DNA of 64,000 bases from the NCBI GenBank assembly GCA_963809965.1, contig CAWELU010000005.1:1-64000 (forward strand), in the 5' to 3' direction. Each line of letters opens with the position of its first letter. The first letter of the stretch is position 1. This DNA comes from CAIWHR01 sp963809965. Lineage in GTDB: Bacteria > Pseudomonadota > Gammaproteobacteria > Burkholderiales > Casimicrobiaceae. The position numbers and the translations under genes were made by a program. Below, one piece after another: positions 9,034 to 20,512 of the stretch. The notes beneath the pieces are model-generated. The model did not search any database. It was not told where the DNA came from and was given only the letters and a program-made list of their open reading frames with translations.

Positions 9034-10027
9034 CTACTGAATCACCTCGTCCGCACGCACCAGCACCGACTGCGGGATGGTGAGGCCGAGGGCCTTGGCA
9101 GTCTTGAGGTTGATGACCAGCTCGAACTTCGTCGGCTGCTCGACGGGCAGGTCGGCGGGCTTGGCGCCATTGAGGATCTTGTCCACGTAGGTAGCAGCGC
9201 GCCGACACAAATCAGGAACGTTCGGTCCATAGGACATAAGGCCCCCGGCATCGACGGCAACTCTCCCTGTGTACACTGCCGGCAGCCGGTTCTTGGCCGC
9301 CAGGTCCACGAGGCGTCTTCGCTCATTGTTGAACATGGCGCTTCCCAACACAGTCAGAGCACCCGCGCGCGCCCTGGTCATGTCCGAGAAGGCCTTGTCG
9401 AAATCGGCGGGACCTCGCGCTTCGACGAATTGAAGCAGCACCCCCAGCGACCGCGCCGCGACTTCTGCTTCCTTCAGCATGTCCTTTTCCGTGCGTTCGC
9501 CGTAGGCATCCGGCTGCCAGAGGACAGCGACCCGAGTGACCCCCGGAACGGCCTGCTTGAGCAGTTCCAGACACTTGCCGACGAGCTCCGGGGCGAGTGA
9601 GCGACAACCCCGTGACATTGCCGCCCGGCCGCGCCAGGCTGGTGACGAGCCCGCTCGTCACCGGATCGGCAGCACCAACGGAGACAATGGGGAGGGTCCT
9701 GGTCGCTTGCTTGGCGGCCAGGGCGGCGAGTATGTTTGCCGCCACGATGACATCAACCTTGAGCGCAACAAGGTTCGCCGCAAGAGCGGGGTACCGCTCG
9801 GGCTTCCCCTCGGCATATCGGTATTCGATCACGAGGTTGCGGCCCTCGACGTAACCGAGGTCACGCAGTCCTTGGAAGAAGGCCTCTAGCCGGGGGCCAG
9901 CGGCCGACATGTCGCCCAGCCAGCCTATACGAGCGACCTTGGCCGCCTGCTGGGCCTTGGCGGCGAGCGGCGCGGCAAGAAGTGCTCCCGCCGCGATCAG
10001 GAAGTCCCGGCGATGGACGCGATCCAT
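9034..10027 (-). pseudogene. ABC transporter substrate-binding protein (PF04392 type), frameshifted
   Basis: The ATG at 10027 starts MDRVHRRDFLIAAGALLAAP, a Tat-like export signal ending near AKAQ. The mature part has the family's periplasmic-binding blocks: ARIGWLGDMSA, LGYVEGRNLVIEYRYAEG, DPVTSGLVTSLARPGGNVTG. A one-base change near 9590-9600 shifts the frame, and the rest (PELVGKCLELLK, DAGGLMSYGPNVPDLCRRAA, NLKTAKALGLTIPQSVL, RADEVIQ stop) follows. Repaired length is about 330 residues, normal for the family. There is no permease or ATPase beside it: an orphan SBP, as are its paralogues at 54766 and 59197. Confidence 0.85.
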
Positions 10028-10136
10028 GCGTTTCTATCCCTGGAGTGATCGCCAGGAAGTCTACATTTGATCGACTACTGTGGGTCGATAGCGCAGTCGA
10101 GCGGCCGCTACCGGTGACTTCACTGTAGGGCTGCTC

Positions 10137-10250
10137 GTGGCCGGTCGCCGGCATTGTTGCGATTTGATCGAGCGGCCGCTGTACAACGCAGGGCAGCCAT
10201 CGAGGTGTGAAGGGCTGCTGCGGATCGTAGTGCCGCCGTTCAGCGCCTGG
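10137..10250 (-). repeat. Dispersed intergenic repeat, copy A
   Basis: Minus-strand reading gives GAACGGCGGCACTACGATCC, then GATGGCTGCC, then AGCGGCCGCTCGATC, then ATGCCGGCGACCGGCCA. The same blocks in the same order occur at about 14560-14720, 20400-20512, 55893-56022 and 58982-59098. A partial second unit (GTCGAGCGGCCGCTACCGG) lies at about 10096-10114. The rest of the 10028-10424 gap shows no gene. Confidence 0.7.
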
Positions 10251-10424
10251 GCGTGGTTGACTCTGACCGACCCGAAGCCGACATACGCGACGCTCGGAAG
10301 CGGCCATTCGGGTCGATACGAAAGACAAACCAAGCTGATCAGCTTTGTCGCGGCTGCACGCCGCGCGATCCCCCGGGGACGATTCAACGGTGTTGCTGGC
10401 GCCGTTCTCGCCATTGCCCGTTGG

Positions 10425-13400
10425 TCATTCCGGTCGCGCCGGATCCGCGTGTTGCCGGCTCAACGTACGCCACGCGGCAACGATCTCGCAGTGGTGAGGG
10501 ATCCTGGTCAGGAAGCCGTCGCGCAGCACTGCATCAGGCAGGGAATCGGCCCGTGCCTGTAGAGCTGCGTGGCTGCTCTGCAGCAGCGCCGCCGCGCGCG
10601 CGTCGCCCATGCGGGAGAGCACGCGATAACAGGTCAGCTCGATCAGTCGCGGAGAGTCGGCGCCATCCAGCACGGCGCTTGTCGCCAACTGAGGCAACAA
10701 TGCCTCCACAAGCTGCAAGGCCGTAGCGATATTGCCCTGCACCAGCGCCACCCGAATCAAGCCGGCCGTGGCGTTGTGCTGCAGCGGAGAGCCAATCTCC
10801 AGCGCCTGCAACCGTGCGTGCTGGTACGCGCTTGCTGCCGATTCGTAGTTCCCCTGCAGCGACTCGGCGTCCCCCAGGACGATCCGCGCGAAAACTTCGA
10901 AATCCGGCGCCTCCATTGGCGCCGCGATGTCCAAGGCTACTCGCGACAACGCCAACGCGCTCGCGCCATCGCCTTGCCAATGCGAGACTTGTGCCAGGTT
11001 GATGAGGCTGTTGCATTCGGTGGCCCGGTCACCGATCGATCGAGCCAGCTGCAAGCTCGACTCCAAGTCGCGCGTCGCCTGCTCGAAATCGCCCAGACCC
11101 AGCCATGCAGCCCCGAGATTGCCCAACGTGAGGGCTTCCCCATGCCGGTCGCGCGTTTCCCTTTCGATACGGAGTGACTGGCGGCACAGCTCGACGCTCC
11201 CCAACATGTCGTCCTGCATTCCGGCCATGCCCGCCAGCGTGTTGAGGAACTGGCTTTCGATCCCTTTCAGCCCGCGCTCGCGCGCCTCCGTCAACCCTTG
11301 CTGCGCCAGTGCCTTGGCCGACTTGTAGTCGCCGGAGTCGCGTCGTGCGTACACAAGCAGCCGCTGCGCGCGCAGTCGTAGCGTGGGGTCGCCGGCGGCA
11401 GACGCCAGCGTCATAGCGCGGTGCGCGGCGTGCTCACATGCCGGCGGGTCAACCATGCGATACGCCAAGTTGCTGCGCCGAAAGGCCGCATCGGCCTTCC
11501 GCCAATCATCGCCCATCGTCTCTGCCAGCGCTTGCAACGCGTTCGCGTCATCGCGTTGCTCACTGCGCAGACCCTGCAGGTCAAGCGTCTGCTCGCGCAC
11601 ATCCAGGAGCCGCCAGCGTAATGAAGCGGTGTCTTGCTCCGAAGCCTTGTCGAGCAAGGCCAGTGCTCGCCGCACATGGTCCAGGACCCCGTCATGGGCA
11701 AAGCGGTCCTTGATGTGCTCCGCCGCGCGGGCGTGGTACTCGGCGGCATTGACCGGGTCGCCTGCCTCCTCGTAATGCCAGGCGGTAATGCCGAGAAAGT
11801 CGTTTGCGCGGGAGCCCGTTAGCTCCGAGAACCAGCGTGCAACCTTGCCGTGCAGTTCGCGCCGCGCACGCCTGAGCACGGTGTCATAGGTCACTTGGTG
11901 GAGGATCTGGTGCCGGAACGCGTATTCGCGCAGGCCCTCGAGCGATCCATCCGAGCGCGGCAAGGCGAGTTCGCGTCTCTCCAGTGCCGACAACAGCTGC
12001 TGGGCGCGCGCGTCAAGCGACACGAGCGCCTGATCCCAGAAGATGTGACCGATGACGCTGGCTTCCTGCAGCACCTCCCTTTCCGCGGCCGGCAGGCCGT
12101 CCAGTCGCGCCTGCAACACACCGGTCAGCGTCGGTGGAACGTCGGCTGCCAGCAGCCTCTCCGGGTGCAGACTCCAAGAAGTGGATCCGGTCTCGATCGC
12201 GCCTCGATCGATCAGCATCTTGATCAGCTCTTCCATGTAGAAGGGGTTGCCCTCGGCGCGACCGATGACCATCTCGCTCACCGCATTTGGAATCGTGGGC
12301 AACTTCTTCAGCAATTCGAAGGCGAGCAGGTGACTTTGGTTGTTATCGAGCGGGCCGAGGTCGATTCGGCGACCCGTGAGTTGTTTGCCCAGCCAGTCGG
12401 CACGGCGCTCGAACAGCGTCGGCCGTGCGAAAGCGAGGACGAGCATGGGCACGTCGCGGTTCACCTGGGCGAGGTGGCTCAGGAAGTCCAACGTGGCATC
12501 GTCAGCCCAATGAAGGTCTTCCAGCTGAAGGAGGATGGGCCTGCCGTCCTGCGCACCAAGCCGGCGGAACGTTTGTGCCGCGACGTGGAACGCGCGGTTG
12601 CGAATCTGTTTGGGGTCGTTGCGGATGCCGCTGATGTGGCGGCTGGCGCTGAAATCCAGACCGATCAAATGTCCCAGCAAGTGGGCGTGCCCCTCCGCCA
12701 GGTCTTCGCCGTCGTCGTGAACGAACAGCGGGACGATGCCTTGCTCGATCTTTCGCTGGGCGGCCGGCAGTGTGTCGTCGTCGGCGATCTGCAGTCGGCG
12801 CGCGAAGACGTCGCGCAACAGTGCATAAGCGTGACCTTGCGTTTGCGGACTGGCGCGACCCTGGAACAAATGGAACTGATCGGATCTCGCGTCGATCCAG
12901 TTGCCGAACTCGTAGAGCAGCCTGCTCTTGCCGATGCCCGCCTCAGCGACGACGGTTACGACAGCCAGTTCACGCTCGCTGAACAGACGCTCGAAGCTGT
13001 CACGCAACGCCGCCAGTTCCGCATCGCGCCCGATCATGCGGGTGTCGACGCCTTCGATGCCGCGCGCGGTGGCCCTGAATGGGCGTGGCTTGGCGCGCAA
13101 CACGAGATAGGTCGTGAATGGGCCCTCCAGACCCTTCGGCAAAATTGCCGGCTGGACTTCGACCTCGAACAGCCCGTGCACATGGCGATAGGTATCGTGG
13201 CTGATGCGCAGTGTTCCGGACGGCGCTGTCTGCTCCATCCGTGCAGCGATGTTGACAGCGCTGCCTCGAATGCTGCCTTCGGCATCGACGCCACCGCCCA
13301 GCAACACGCTGCCTGTGTGGACACCGACACGTATGCTGAACCCTTCGCGCCCGTGTTGGCGCTTGACCAATTCGCCTTGTTGTCGCGCTGCTTCGAGCAG

Positions 13401-13796
13401 TGCGAGGCCTGCATGCACCGCGCGCTCCGGGTCGTCTTCGCGAGCCTCATCGACACCGAACGCCGCCAATACACTGTCGCCGGCGTACTTGAGCACCTTT
13501 CCGTCGAGCTGCTCGACGATTGCAGTGAACCGTGCCAGCGCGCCGTCCATCACCACGCTAATTGCCTCTGGGTCGAGGTACTGGCTCAGCGCGGTGGAGC
13601 CTACGATGTCGAGGAACAGGATGGTGACTTGCTTGAGGGTTTGCGCTGAAGGTACGTCCAGGGGCGCTGCCACCAGCGAGGCAAGCCTGGCGCGCAGCGG
13701 GACGAGGGCCGCATCGACGATCGCATCGCCGAGCAAGGCGCGTTGGGCTTCAAGCCCCGCGATGGTGTCTTCGAGTTGTTGCCGTTCCGTGGACAT
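10425..13796 (-). CDS. Class III cyclase - AAA ATPase - TPR signalling protein
   Basis: 1,123 residues from the ATG at 13796 (MSTERQQLEDTIAGLEAQR; an upstream ATG at 13814 is in frame). Domains: a short N-terminal coiled coil (1-45); a class III nucleotidyl cyclase at about 50-235 with metal Asp residues in ILFLDIVGSTALS and KYAGDSVLAAFG; a STAND/AAA ATPase at about 260-560 with Walker A-like VVAEAGIGKSRLL and Walker B-like ILLQLEDLHWADD; and a long TPR array to the C-terminus. The frame is intact over its full length, unlike the related gene at 5371. Such proteins are thought to transmit a signal sensed by the TPR/ATPase module to cAMP or cGMP output. The nucleotide made cannot be told here. 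Confidence 0.85.
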   Translation of the reverse strand: MSTERQQLEDTIAGLEAQRALLGDAIVDAALVPLRARLASLVAAPLDVPSAQTLKQVTILFLDIVGSTALSQYLDPEAISVVMDGALARFTAIVEQLDGKVLKYAGDSVLAAFGVDEAREDDPERAVHAGLALLEAARQQGELVKRQHGREGFSIRVGVHTGSVLLGGGVDAEGSIRGSAVNIAARMEQTAPSGTLRISHDTYRHVHGLFEVEVQPAILPKGLEGPFTTYLVLRAKPRPFRATARGIEGVDTRMIGRDAELAALRDSFERLFSERELAVVTVVAEAGIGKSRLLYEFGNWIDARSDQFHLFQGRASPQTQGHAYALLRDVFARRLQIADDDTLPAAQRKIEQGIVPLFVHDDGEDLAEGHAHLLGHLIGLDFSASRHISGIRNDPKQIRNRAFHVAAQTFRRLGAQDGRPILLQLEDLHWADDATLDFLSHLAQVNRDVPMLVLAFARPTLFERRADWLGKQLTGRRIDLGPLDNNQSHLLAFELLKKLPTIPNAVSEMVIGRAEGNPFYMEELIKMLIDRGAIETGSTSWSLHPERLLAADVPPTLTGVLQARLDGLPAAEREVLQEASVIGHIFWDQALVSLDARAQQLLSALERRELALPRSDGSLEGLREYAFRHQILHQVTYDTVLRRARRELHGKVARWFSELTGSRANDFLGITAWHYEEAGDPVNAAEYHARAAEHIKDRFAHDGVLDHVRRALALLDKASEQDTASLRWRLLDVREQTLDLQGLRSEQRDDANALQALAETMGDDWRKADAAFRRSNLAYRMVDPPACEHAAHRAMTLASAAGDPTLRLRAQRLLVYARRDSGDYKSAKALAQQGLTEARERGLKGIESQFLNTLAGMAGMQDDMLGSVELCRQSLRIERETRDRHGEALTLGNLGAAWLGLGDFEQATRDLESSLQLARSIGDRATECNSLINLAQVSHWQGDGASALALSRVALDIAAPMEAPDFEVFARIVLGDAESLQGNYESAASAYQHARLQALEIGSPLQHNATAGLIRVALVQGNIATALQLVEALLPQLATSAVLDGADSPRLIELTCYRVLSRMGDARAAALLQSSHAALQARADSLPDAVLRDGFLTRIPHHCEIVAAWRTLSRQHADPARPE

Positions 13797-13950
13797 CGGG
13801 TGCGAGGATACCAATTCGTCGCGGCCACCACGATTGACTTACGATCCCACAGAAGGCGAATGGCCGCTTTCGGGGCGTTACCTGAAGGACCGCTCCTGGC
13901 CCGCGAGCCGCCTCATCATCGACCGGCGCAGTTCGACCGGAGGCTGCCGG

Positions 13951-14292
13951 TCACAACGGATGCTTTGGCAATTCCTCGCCGCGATTCCAAGGCCAACGTC
14001 CTTCCACTTCCAACTGCAGCGCCACGCTGAGAAATGTCCGGACCACGAAGATGAGCGCGAGGATCAGTACGTTTTCGAGCGTCGGCGCCACGACAACGGT
14101 GCGGATAATATCGCCCGCAATCAAGAACTCCAGACCGAGCAGGATCGCACGTCCAAGACCCTGCCGGTAGGCGCGGTACGAGTTGGTAAAGTCGGCTCTT
14201 CCACGCACCACAAACCGACCAGTCGCCACAACAGCACCAATCACGATTATGAACACGCCAACCGCATCGACGGACCGGCCGATCAGTTCCAT
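13951..14292 (-). CDS. DUF1622 family membrane protein
   Basis: 113 residues from the ATG at 14292 (MELIGRSVDAVGVFIIVIG); a GTG at 14385 would add 31 residues without membrane character. It has three hydrophobic segments (VGVFIIVIGAVVATGRF, AILLGLEFLIAGDIIRTV, NVLILALIFVVRTFLSVAL) and the family signature YRQGLGRAILLGLEFL. It ends in VEGRWPWNRGEELPK. DUF1622 proteins are small inner-membrane proteins of unknown function. It converges with no operon partner; the cyclase gene downstream is 137 bp away on the same strand. Confidence 0.8.
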   Translation of the reverse strand: MELIGRSVDAVGVFIIVIGAVVATGRFVVRGRADFTNSYRAYRQGLGRAILLGLEFLIAGDIIRTVVVAPTLENVLILALIFVVRTFLSVALQLEVEGRWPWNRGEELPKHPL

Positions 14293-14559
14293 CAAGTCGC
14301 GGTAATAGGTATTGACGGTCAGTCGGCGCTTGTTGAATGGGCCCAACGACGAGACGCTTGCCGTGCATCCGGCGGTTGAACCCACTCCACGAAATTATAT
14401 GGCGGTCGTCGAACTTCCAACCAAGTACTTGTGCGCACCACCTATCCCATTTGAAAGTTGGGCGTGAGAACACACGCGCGGTCGGTACCGGAGCGATGTG
14501 GAACCGACCCCGATCGATGTTTGACGTCCGACTGATGACCGCGTTGCGCGTTGACGGTT

Positions 14560-14720
14560 ATACCGGTTCTACGGCCGCTCTGTGGAAATTGCGGCGGCGA
14601 TGCTGACCGGCGGCTCCTGGCCGGTCACCGGCATTGGTGCGATTCGACCGAGCGGCCGCTGCGTAACACACACCAGTCATCGAGGCGTCAACGGCCGGTG
14701 ACATCGTCGAGCAGCCGTTC
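14560..14720 (-). repeat. Dispersed intergenic repeat, copy B
   Basis: It contains GAGCGGCCGCTGCG, CAGTCATCGAGGCG and GACCGGCGGCTCCTGGCC with GGTCACCGGCATTGGTGCGA, matching copy A block for block in the same orientation. The surrounding 14386-14828 gap holds no convincing coding frame. Confidence 0.6.
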
Positions 14721-14828
14721 AGGACCAGGGAGCGGGTGGCCGTGCCCGACCCGTTGCTGCCTGTGGCGTCTTGTAAAAGCAGACGTTGGCGCTTGCTGAA
14801 CGGCCACATGCTGCCATTCGCATTACTA

Positions 14829-15067
14829 GCTCAACAACCCGCCCGGGTGCGGGTGAGCGCTAGGAAGAAACATGGGGCGGCGCGGAGTGCTAGGGTGGAA
14901 TGCCGCGCTGGAGAAGGCCGAAGCCGCAATGGTGCGTAGCTTGCCCGATTACTAGCATGGTCCTGGGTCACGTCAGCGACATTGGTGAGCCCGTTACAGC
15001 GGGCATCCCGTTTGAAAGAGTGAGTACAACGACGAACCCATACCGGCGCGGCATTCCGACGAAGAGG
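14829..15067 (+). ncRNA. Candidate IS110 left-end non-coding (bridge RNA) region
   Basis: About 240 bp of non-coding sequence lies between the decayed repeat and the IS110 transposase start. IS110-group elements carry a structured bridge (seek) RNA in this position. Short complementary stretches are present (for example CCCGCCCGGGTGCGGGTG at the start, and GAGCCCGTTACAGCGGGCATC near 14991), but the RNA fold was not computed. This is a positional inference. Confidence 0.3.
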
Positions 15068-16411
15068 ATGGAGGATGCTGTGGCCAGACGCAAGCGCGAG
15101 TTTGAATTGGCGTATCCCAACGCGGCGGGGATCGATATCGGATCGGCGAGCCACTATGTGGCGGTGCCGCCGGACCGAGCGGATGACCCGGTGCGAGAGT
15201 TCAAGAGTTTCACCGAGGATCTGGAGGCGCTGGCGGACTGGCTCAGCGCATGCGAAGTGGACACGGTGGCGATGGAATCGACCGGTGTGTATTGGATTCC
15301 TCTCTACGAACTGCTGGAGTCGCGCGGCTTCGTCGTTTATCTGGTCAATGCGCGACACGTCAAGAACGTTTCCGGTCGCAAGAGCGATGTTCTGGACTGT
15401 CAGTGGTTGCAGCAGTTGATGAGCTACGGTCTGCTCTCGGGCGCGTTCCGTCCACGTGACGAGATCTGTGCGTTGCGTTGCCTCACGCGGCAACGCGACA
15501 TGCTGATCAAGTGCCAGTCCCAGCATGTGCATCACATGCAAAAGGCGCTGGCGCAAATGAACGTGCAACTGACCAACGTCATCTCCGACATCACCGGATT
15601 GACCGGACAGAACATCATCCGGGCGATCATCGCGGGCGAACGCGATCCGGCAAAGCTCGCCAAACTTCGTCACGAACGCGTCCACGCCAGCGAAGCCGAT
15701 ATTGCCAAATCGCTCAAGGGTAATTGGCGTGACGAGCATTTGTTCGCGCTGAAGCAGGCCATGACTCTGTGCGACACCTACAGCGCTGTCATCGCCGACT
15801 GCGATCGCCAGATTCAAGGGCAACTCGAGCGCCTGTACCGGCATGAGGCGGCCGCGGGCCCGGAACGCAAGCGCGGCCGTCGTTGCGATCCCATGAAGTT
15901 TGATCTGCGTACGGCGCTGCTGCGTACCTGTGGTGTCGATCTGACGCGGATCAACGGTGTGGAGACCGCCACCGCCCTGAAAGTGATCGCGGAAGTGGGC
16001 CCTGATCTGTCCCGCTTCAAGAGCGCCAAGCACTTCGCGTCGTGGCTGGGGCTGTGTCCAGGCACCAAGATCTCTGGCGGCAAGGTGCTCTCGGGGGCCA
16101 CCAAGCGCACGGCGAATCGCCTAGCGCAGGCCCTGCGCATGGCCGCCTTTGCCTTGAGCCGCAGCAAGTCTGCCCTCGGCGCCTACTATCGCCGGCTTTC
16201 CGGTCGGCTCGATAAAGCCAAGGCCATCACGGCTACCGCCCACAAGTTGGCCCGCCTCATCTACACCATGCTGACCCAAGGTACCGAATACGTCGACCGG
16301 GGGCAGGATTACTACGAGGAGCGCTATCGGCAGCGCGTCATCCATCACCTCAACCGCCGCGCCGCCGCATTGGGCTTCGCTCTGATTCCCGTCGAACCCA
16401 TAGCGAAATAG
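15068..16411 (+). CDS. IS110-family DEDD transposase
   Basis: 447 residues from the ATG at 15068. The N-terminal RuvC-like DEDD domain has AAGIDIGSASHYVAVP (first Asp), MESTGVYWIPLYELLE (Glu) and GRKSDVLDCQWLQQL (Asp pair). The C-terminal Transposase_20 domain includes INGVETATALKVIAEVG, KHFASWLGLCPG and the serine-bearing SGATKRTANRLAQALRMAA. The frame is intact, so the protein may be active. An upstream in-frame extension is possible, but the region before 15068 lacks family similarity. Confidence 0.93.
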   Translation: MEDAVARRKREFELAYPNAAGIDIGSASHYVAVPPDRADDPVREFKSFTEDLEALADWLSACEVDTVAMESTGVYWIPLYELLESRGFVVYLVNARHVKNVSGRKSDVLDCQWLQQLMSYGLLSGAFRPRDEICALRCLTRQRDMLIKCQSQHVHHMQKALAQMNVQLTNVISDITGLTGQNIIRAIIAGERDPAKLAKLRHERVHASEADIAKSLKGNWRDEHLFALKQAMTLCDTYSAVIADCDRQIQGQLERLYRHEAAAGPERKRGRRCDPMKFDLRTALLRTCGVDLTRINGVETATALKVIAEVGPDLSRFKSAKHFASWLGLCPGTKISGGKVLSGATKRTANRLAQALRMAAFALSRSKSALGAYYRRLSGRLDKAKAITATAHKLARLIYTMLTQGTEYVDRGQDYYEERYRQRVIHHLNRRAAALGFALIPVEPIAK

Positions 16412-16437
16412 TTACTCATGCAAATCAGACATGTAAT

Positions 16438-18465
<2,028 letters not shown>

Positions 18466-18721
18466 CGACCCTCCTTGCCACTCAGGCGCTACGACAGCGC
18501 AGCGATCGACAATAGGCTACGCCGCCGTACGGATTCGAGAAAGAGCGGCGTGCTCTGTCGCAGCTGCGCCCTAGATGCGCACCCCGAACGGGGCACGAAG
18601 GAGGGCCTGGAATGCGAGGCAGTGGAAACGACGAGTTCAGAGCAGCGCGTATGACGAGCTCGTATCAACAGCGCCAATGAACGACCGCTATCCGTGGCTT
18701 CGCTGTACGGCTGCTTCTGGC

Positions 18722-20380
18722 CGAGGCCGTGTAAAAACGCGAAAGTTGCCTATATTGAGGAAAGAGATTTCTTCGAGGTGGCAACATGAAGCGATTCGTC
18801 GAAGGCGAGGACCGAAGCCAAGTGGCCTTGCTGCCGGAGTGCCTGGACGACTATGTGGGTGAGGACAACCCGGTGCGGGTGGTGGAGGCCTTTGTCGAGC
18901 AACTGGACCTGCGGGAAATGGGCTTCGATGGCGTTGCGCCGGCGGCAACTGGGCGTCCGGCGTACCACCCGGCGGTGTTGCTCAAGCTCTACCTCTACGG
19001 CTACCTGAACCGGATCCAGTCCAGCCGCCGCCTGGAGCGCGAGGCGCAGCGCAACCTCGAGCTGATGTGGCTGACCGGGCGGCTGCGGCCGGACTTCAAG
19101 ACCATTGCCAACTTCCGCAAGGACAATGGGCCGGCGATCCGCAATGTCTGTCGCCAGTTCATCGTGCTGTGTCGCCAGCTGAACCTGTTCACCGAGGCGA
19201 TCGTGGCCATCGACGGCAGCAAGTTCAAGGCGGTGAACAACCGTGACCAGAACTTTACCCCGGCCAAGATGCAGCGGCGGATGGCGCAGCTCGAAGAGAG
19301 CATCGCGCGCTACTTGGCGGATATGGACACCGCCGACCGGGCCGAACCGGATGTGGCGGAGCTGAAGAAGGGCCGGCTGCAAGAGAGGATCGCGGCGCTG
19401 CAGGAACAGATGCAGCGGCTCAAGATGCTGGCCAGCCCCGATCAACAGCTATCGCTGACCGATCCCGACGCGCGGTCGATGAAGAGCCGGGACGGGGGCA
19501 TCGTCGGCTACAACGTCCAGACGGCGGTGGACGCCAAGAACCATCTGATCGTGGCGCACGAGGTCGTCACCGCGGGCATCGACCGCGACCAGCTGACGCC
19601 GATGGCCGAACAGGCGCGCGCAGCCACGGGCATCGACGATCTAACCGTCGTGGCTGACCGTGGTTACTTCAAGAGCGAGCAGATTCGGCAATGCGATGAG
19701 GCCGGGATCACGCCGCTGGTGCCCAAGTCGATGACCTCCAACAGCAAGGCCGAGGGTCGCTTCGACAAGCAGGACTTCATCTACCTCGCCAGCGACGATG
19801 AGTATCGCTGCCCGGCGGGGCAACGGGCCATCAAGCGCTTTACCACCGTCGAGAACGGCTTGACCTTGCACAAGTACTGGTCCTCGGCTTGCCCCAGGTG
19901 TCCGCTCAAGGCGCGCTGCACGACAGGCGACTATCGGCGCATTGCGCGCTGGGAACAGGAAGCGGTGCTCGAGGCGATGCAGCGGCGGCTGGATCGGCAA
20001 CCCGAGATGATGCGCGTGCGCCGCCAGACGGTCGAGCATCCGTTCGGCACGATCAAGTCCTGGATGGGGTGGACCCACTTCCTGACCAAGACGTTGCCGC
20101 GGGTGCGCACCGAGATGAGTCTGCACGTCCTGGCGTATAACCTGAAGGGTGATGCGCATCTTGGGCATCGGCGCAATGATGCGCGCGATGAGCACTTGAG
20201 CCGCTGCGGCTCGTATTTCGCCCGAAAAACTGGCGCCCTCGGCCCGATCCGCCACCAAAACTGCGTAACGGCTTCTTACGGGTTACAGGACGGCGAAAAG
20301 GGTCCGCGCCAATCGTCCAAGGTCAGCTCCGCCATCGTCGCTCAACTCGGAATATTGGTGAGCGTTTTTGCACAGTCTCG
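18722..20380 (+). mobile_element. IS1182-family element, copy 1
   Basis: The left end CGAGGCCGTGTAAAAACGC and the reverse complement of the right end, CGAGACTGTGCAAAAACGC, form imperfect terminal inverted repeats of about 19 bp. About 1,659 bp long, with one transposase gene. It is diverged from copies 2 and 3, which lie in the same orientation. Its right end runs straight into a copy of the dispersed intergenic repeat. Confidence 0.8.
18786..20199 (+). pseudogene. IS1182-family transposase, C-terminal frameshift
   Basis: The ATG at 18786 gives MKRFVEGEDRSQVALLPECL, followed by the DDE catalytic blocks: EAIVAIDGSKFKAVNN (first Asp), LTVVADRGYFKSEQI (second Asp) and RRQTVEHPFGTIKSWMG (Glu), plus the Cys-rich SACPRCPLKARCTT. 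After LHVLAYNLK, near 20147, two bases appear to be missing, so the normal end (VMRILGIGAMMRAMST, stop at 20197-20199) is out of frame and translation would read on to 20525. Only the last 17 residues are affected, so partial activity cannot be excluded. Confidence 0.85.
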
Positions 20381-20399
20381 GCCGTTCACGGGCATCCGC

Positions 20400-20512
20400 T
20401 GCTGGGCGCCGAACGGCGGTTCTACGATCCAGATCTGCCGTTGCTGCTTGGATGACAGCAGTACGGTAATCAGCGGCCGCTCGGTCGAATTGACTCAATG
20501 CCGGCAGTCGAC
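20400..20512 (+). repeat. Dispersed intergenic repeat, copy C
   Basis: GAACGGCGGTTCTACGATCC, GGATGACAGCAG, TCAGCGGCCGCTCGGTCGAA, CTCAATGCCGGCAGTCGAC. It lies between IS1182 copies 1 and 2 and abuts the left end of copy 2 at 20513. Confidence 0.7.

Larger units (their letters stand above)
14829..16430 (+). mobile_element. IS110-family insertion sequence (approximate limits)
   Basis: Built from one transposase gene plus a long 5' and a short 3' non-coding end. IS110 elements lack ordinary terminal inverted repeats, so the limits are estimates from where intergenic repeat sequence stops and the histidine kinase gene begins. Confidence 0.5.

Noticed and set aside
9034..10027. Complete ABC importer operon around the SBPs
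   Set aside because: No permease or ATP-binding subunit gene is within several kb of any of the SBPs.
11850..13649. 599-codon open frame on the plus strand
   Set aside because: It is antisense to the well-supported cyclase-ATPase-TPR gene (10425-13796), shows no domain motifs, and is the kind of long mirror frame expected in GC-rich coding DNA.
14831..16033. 400-codon minus-strand frame over the IS110 transposase
   Set aside because: Antisense shadow of an intact DEDD transposase; no recognisable domain.
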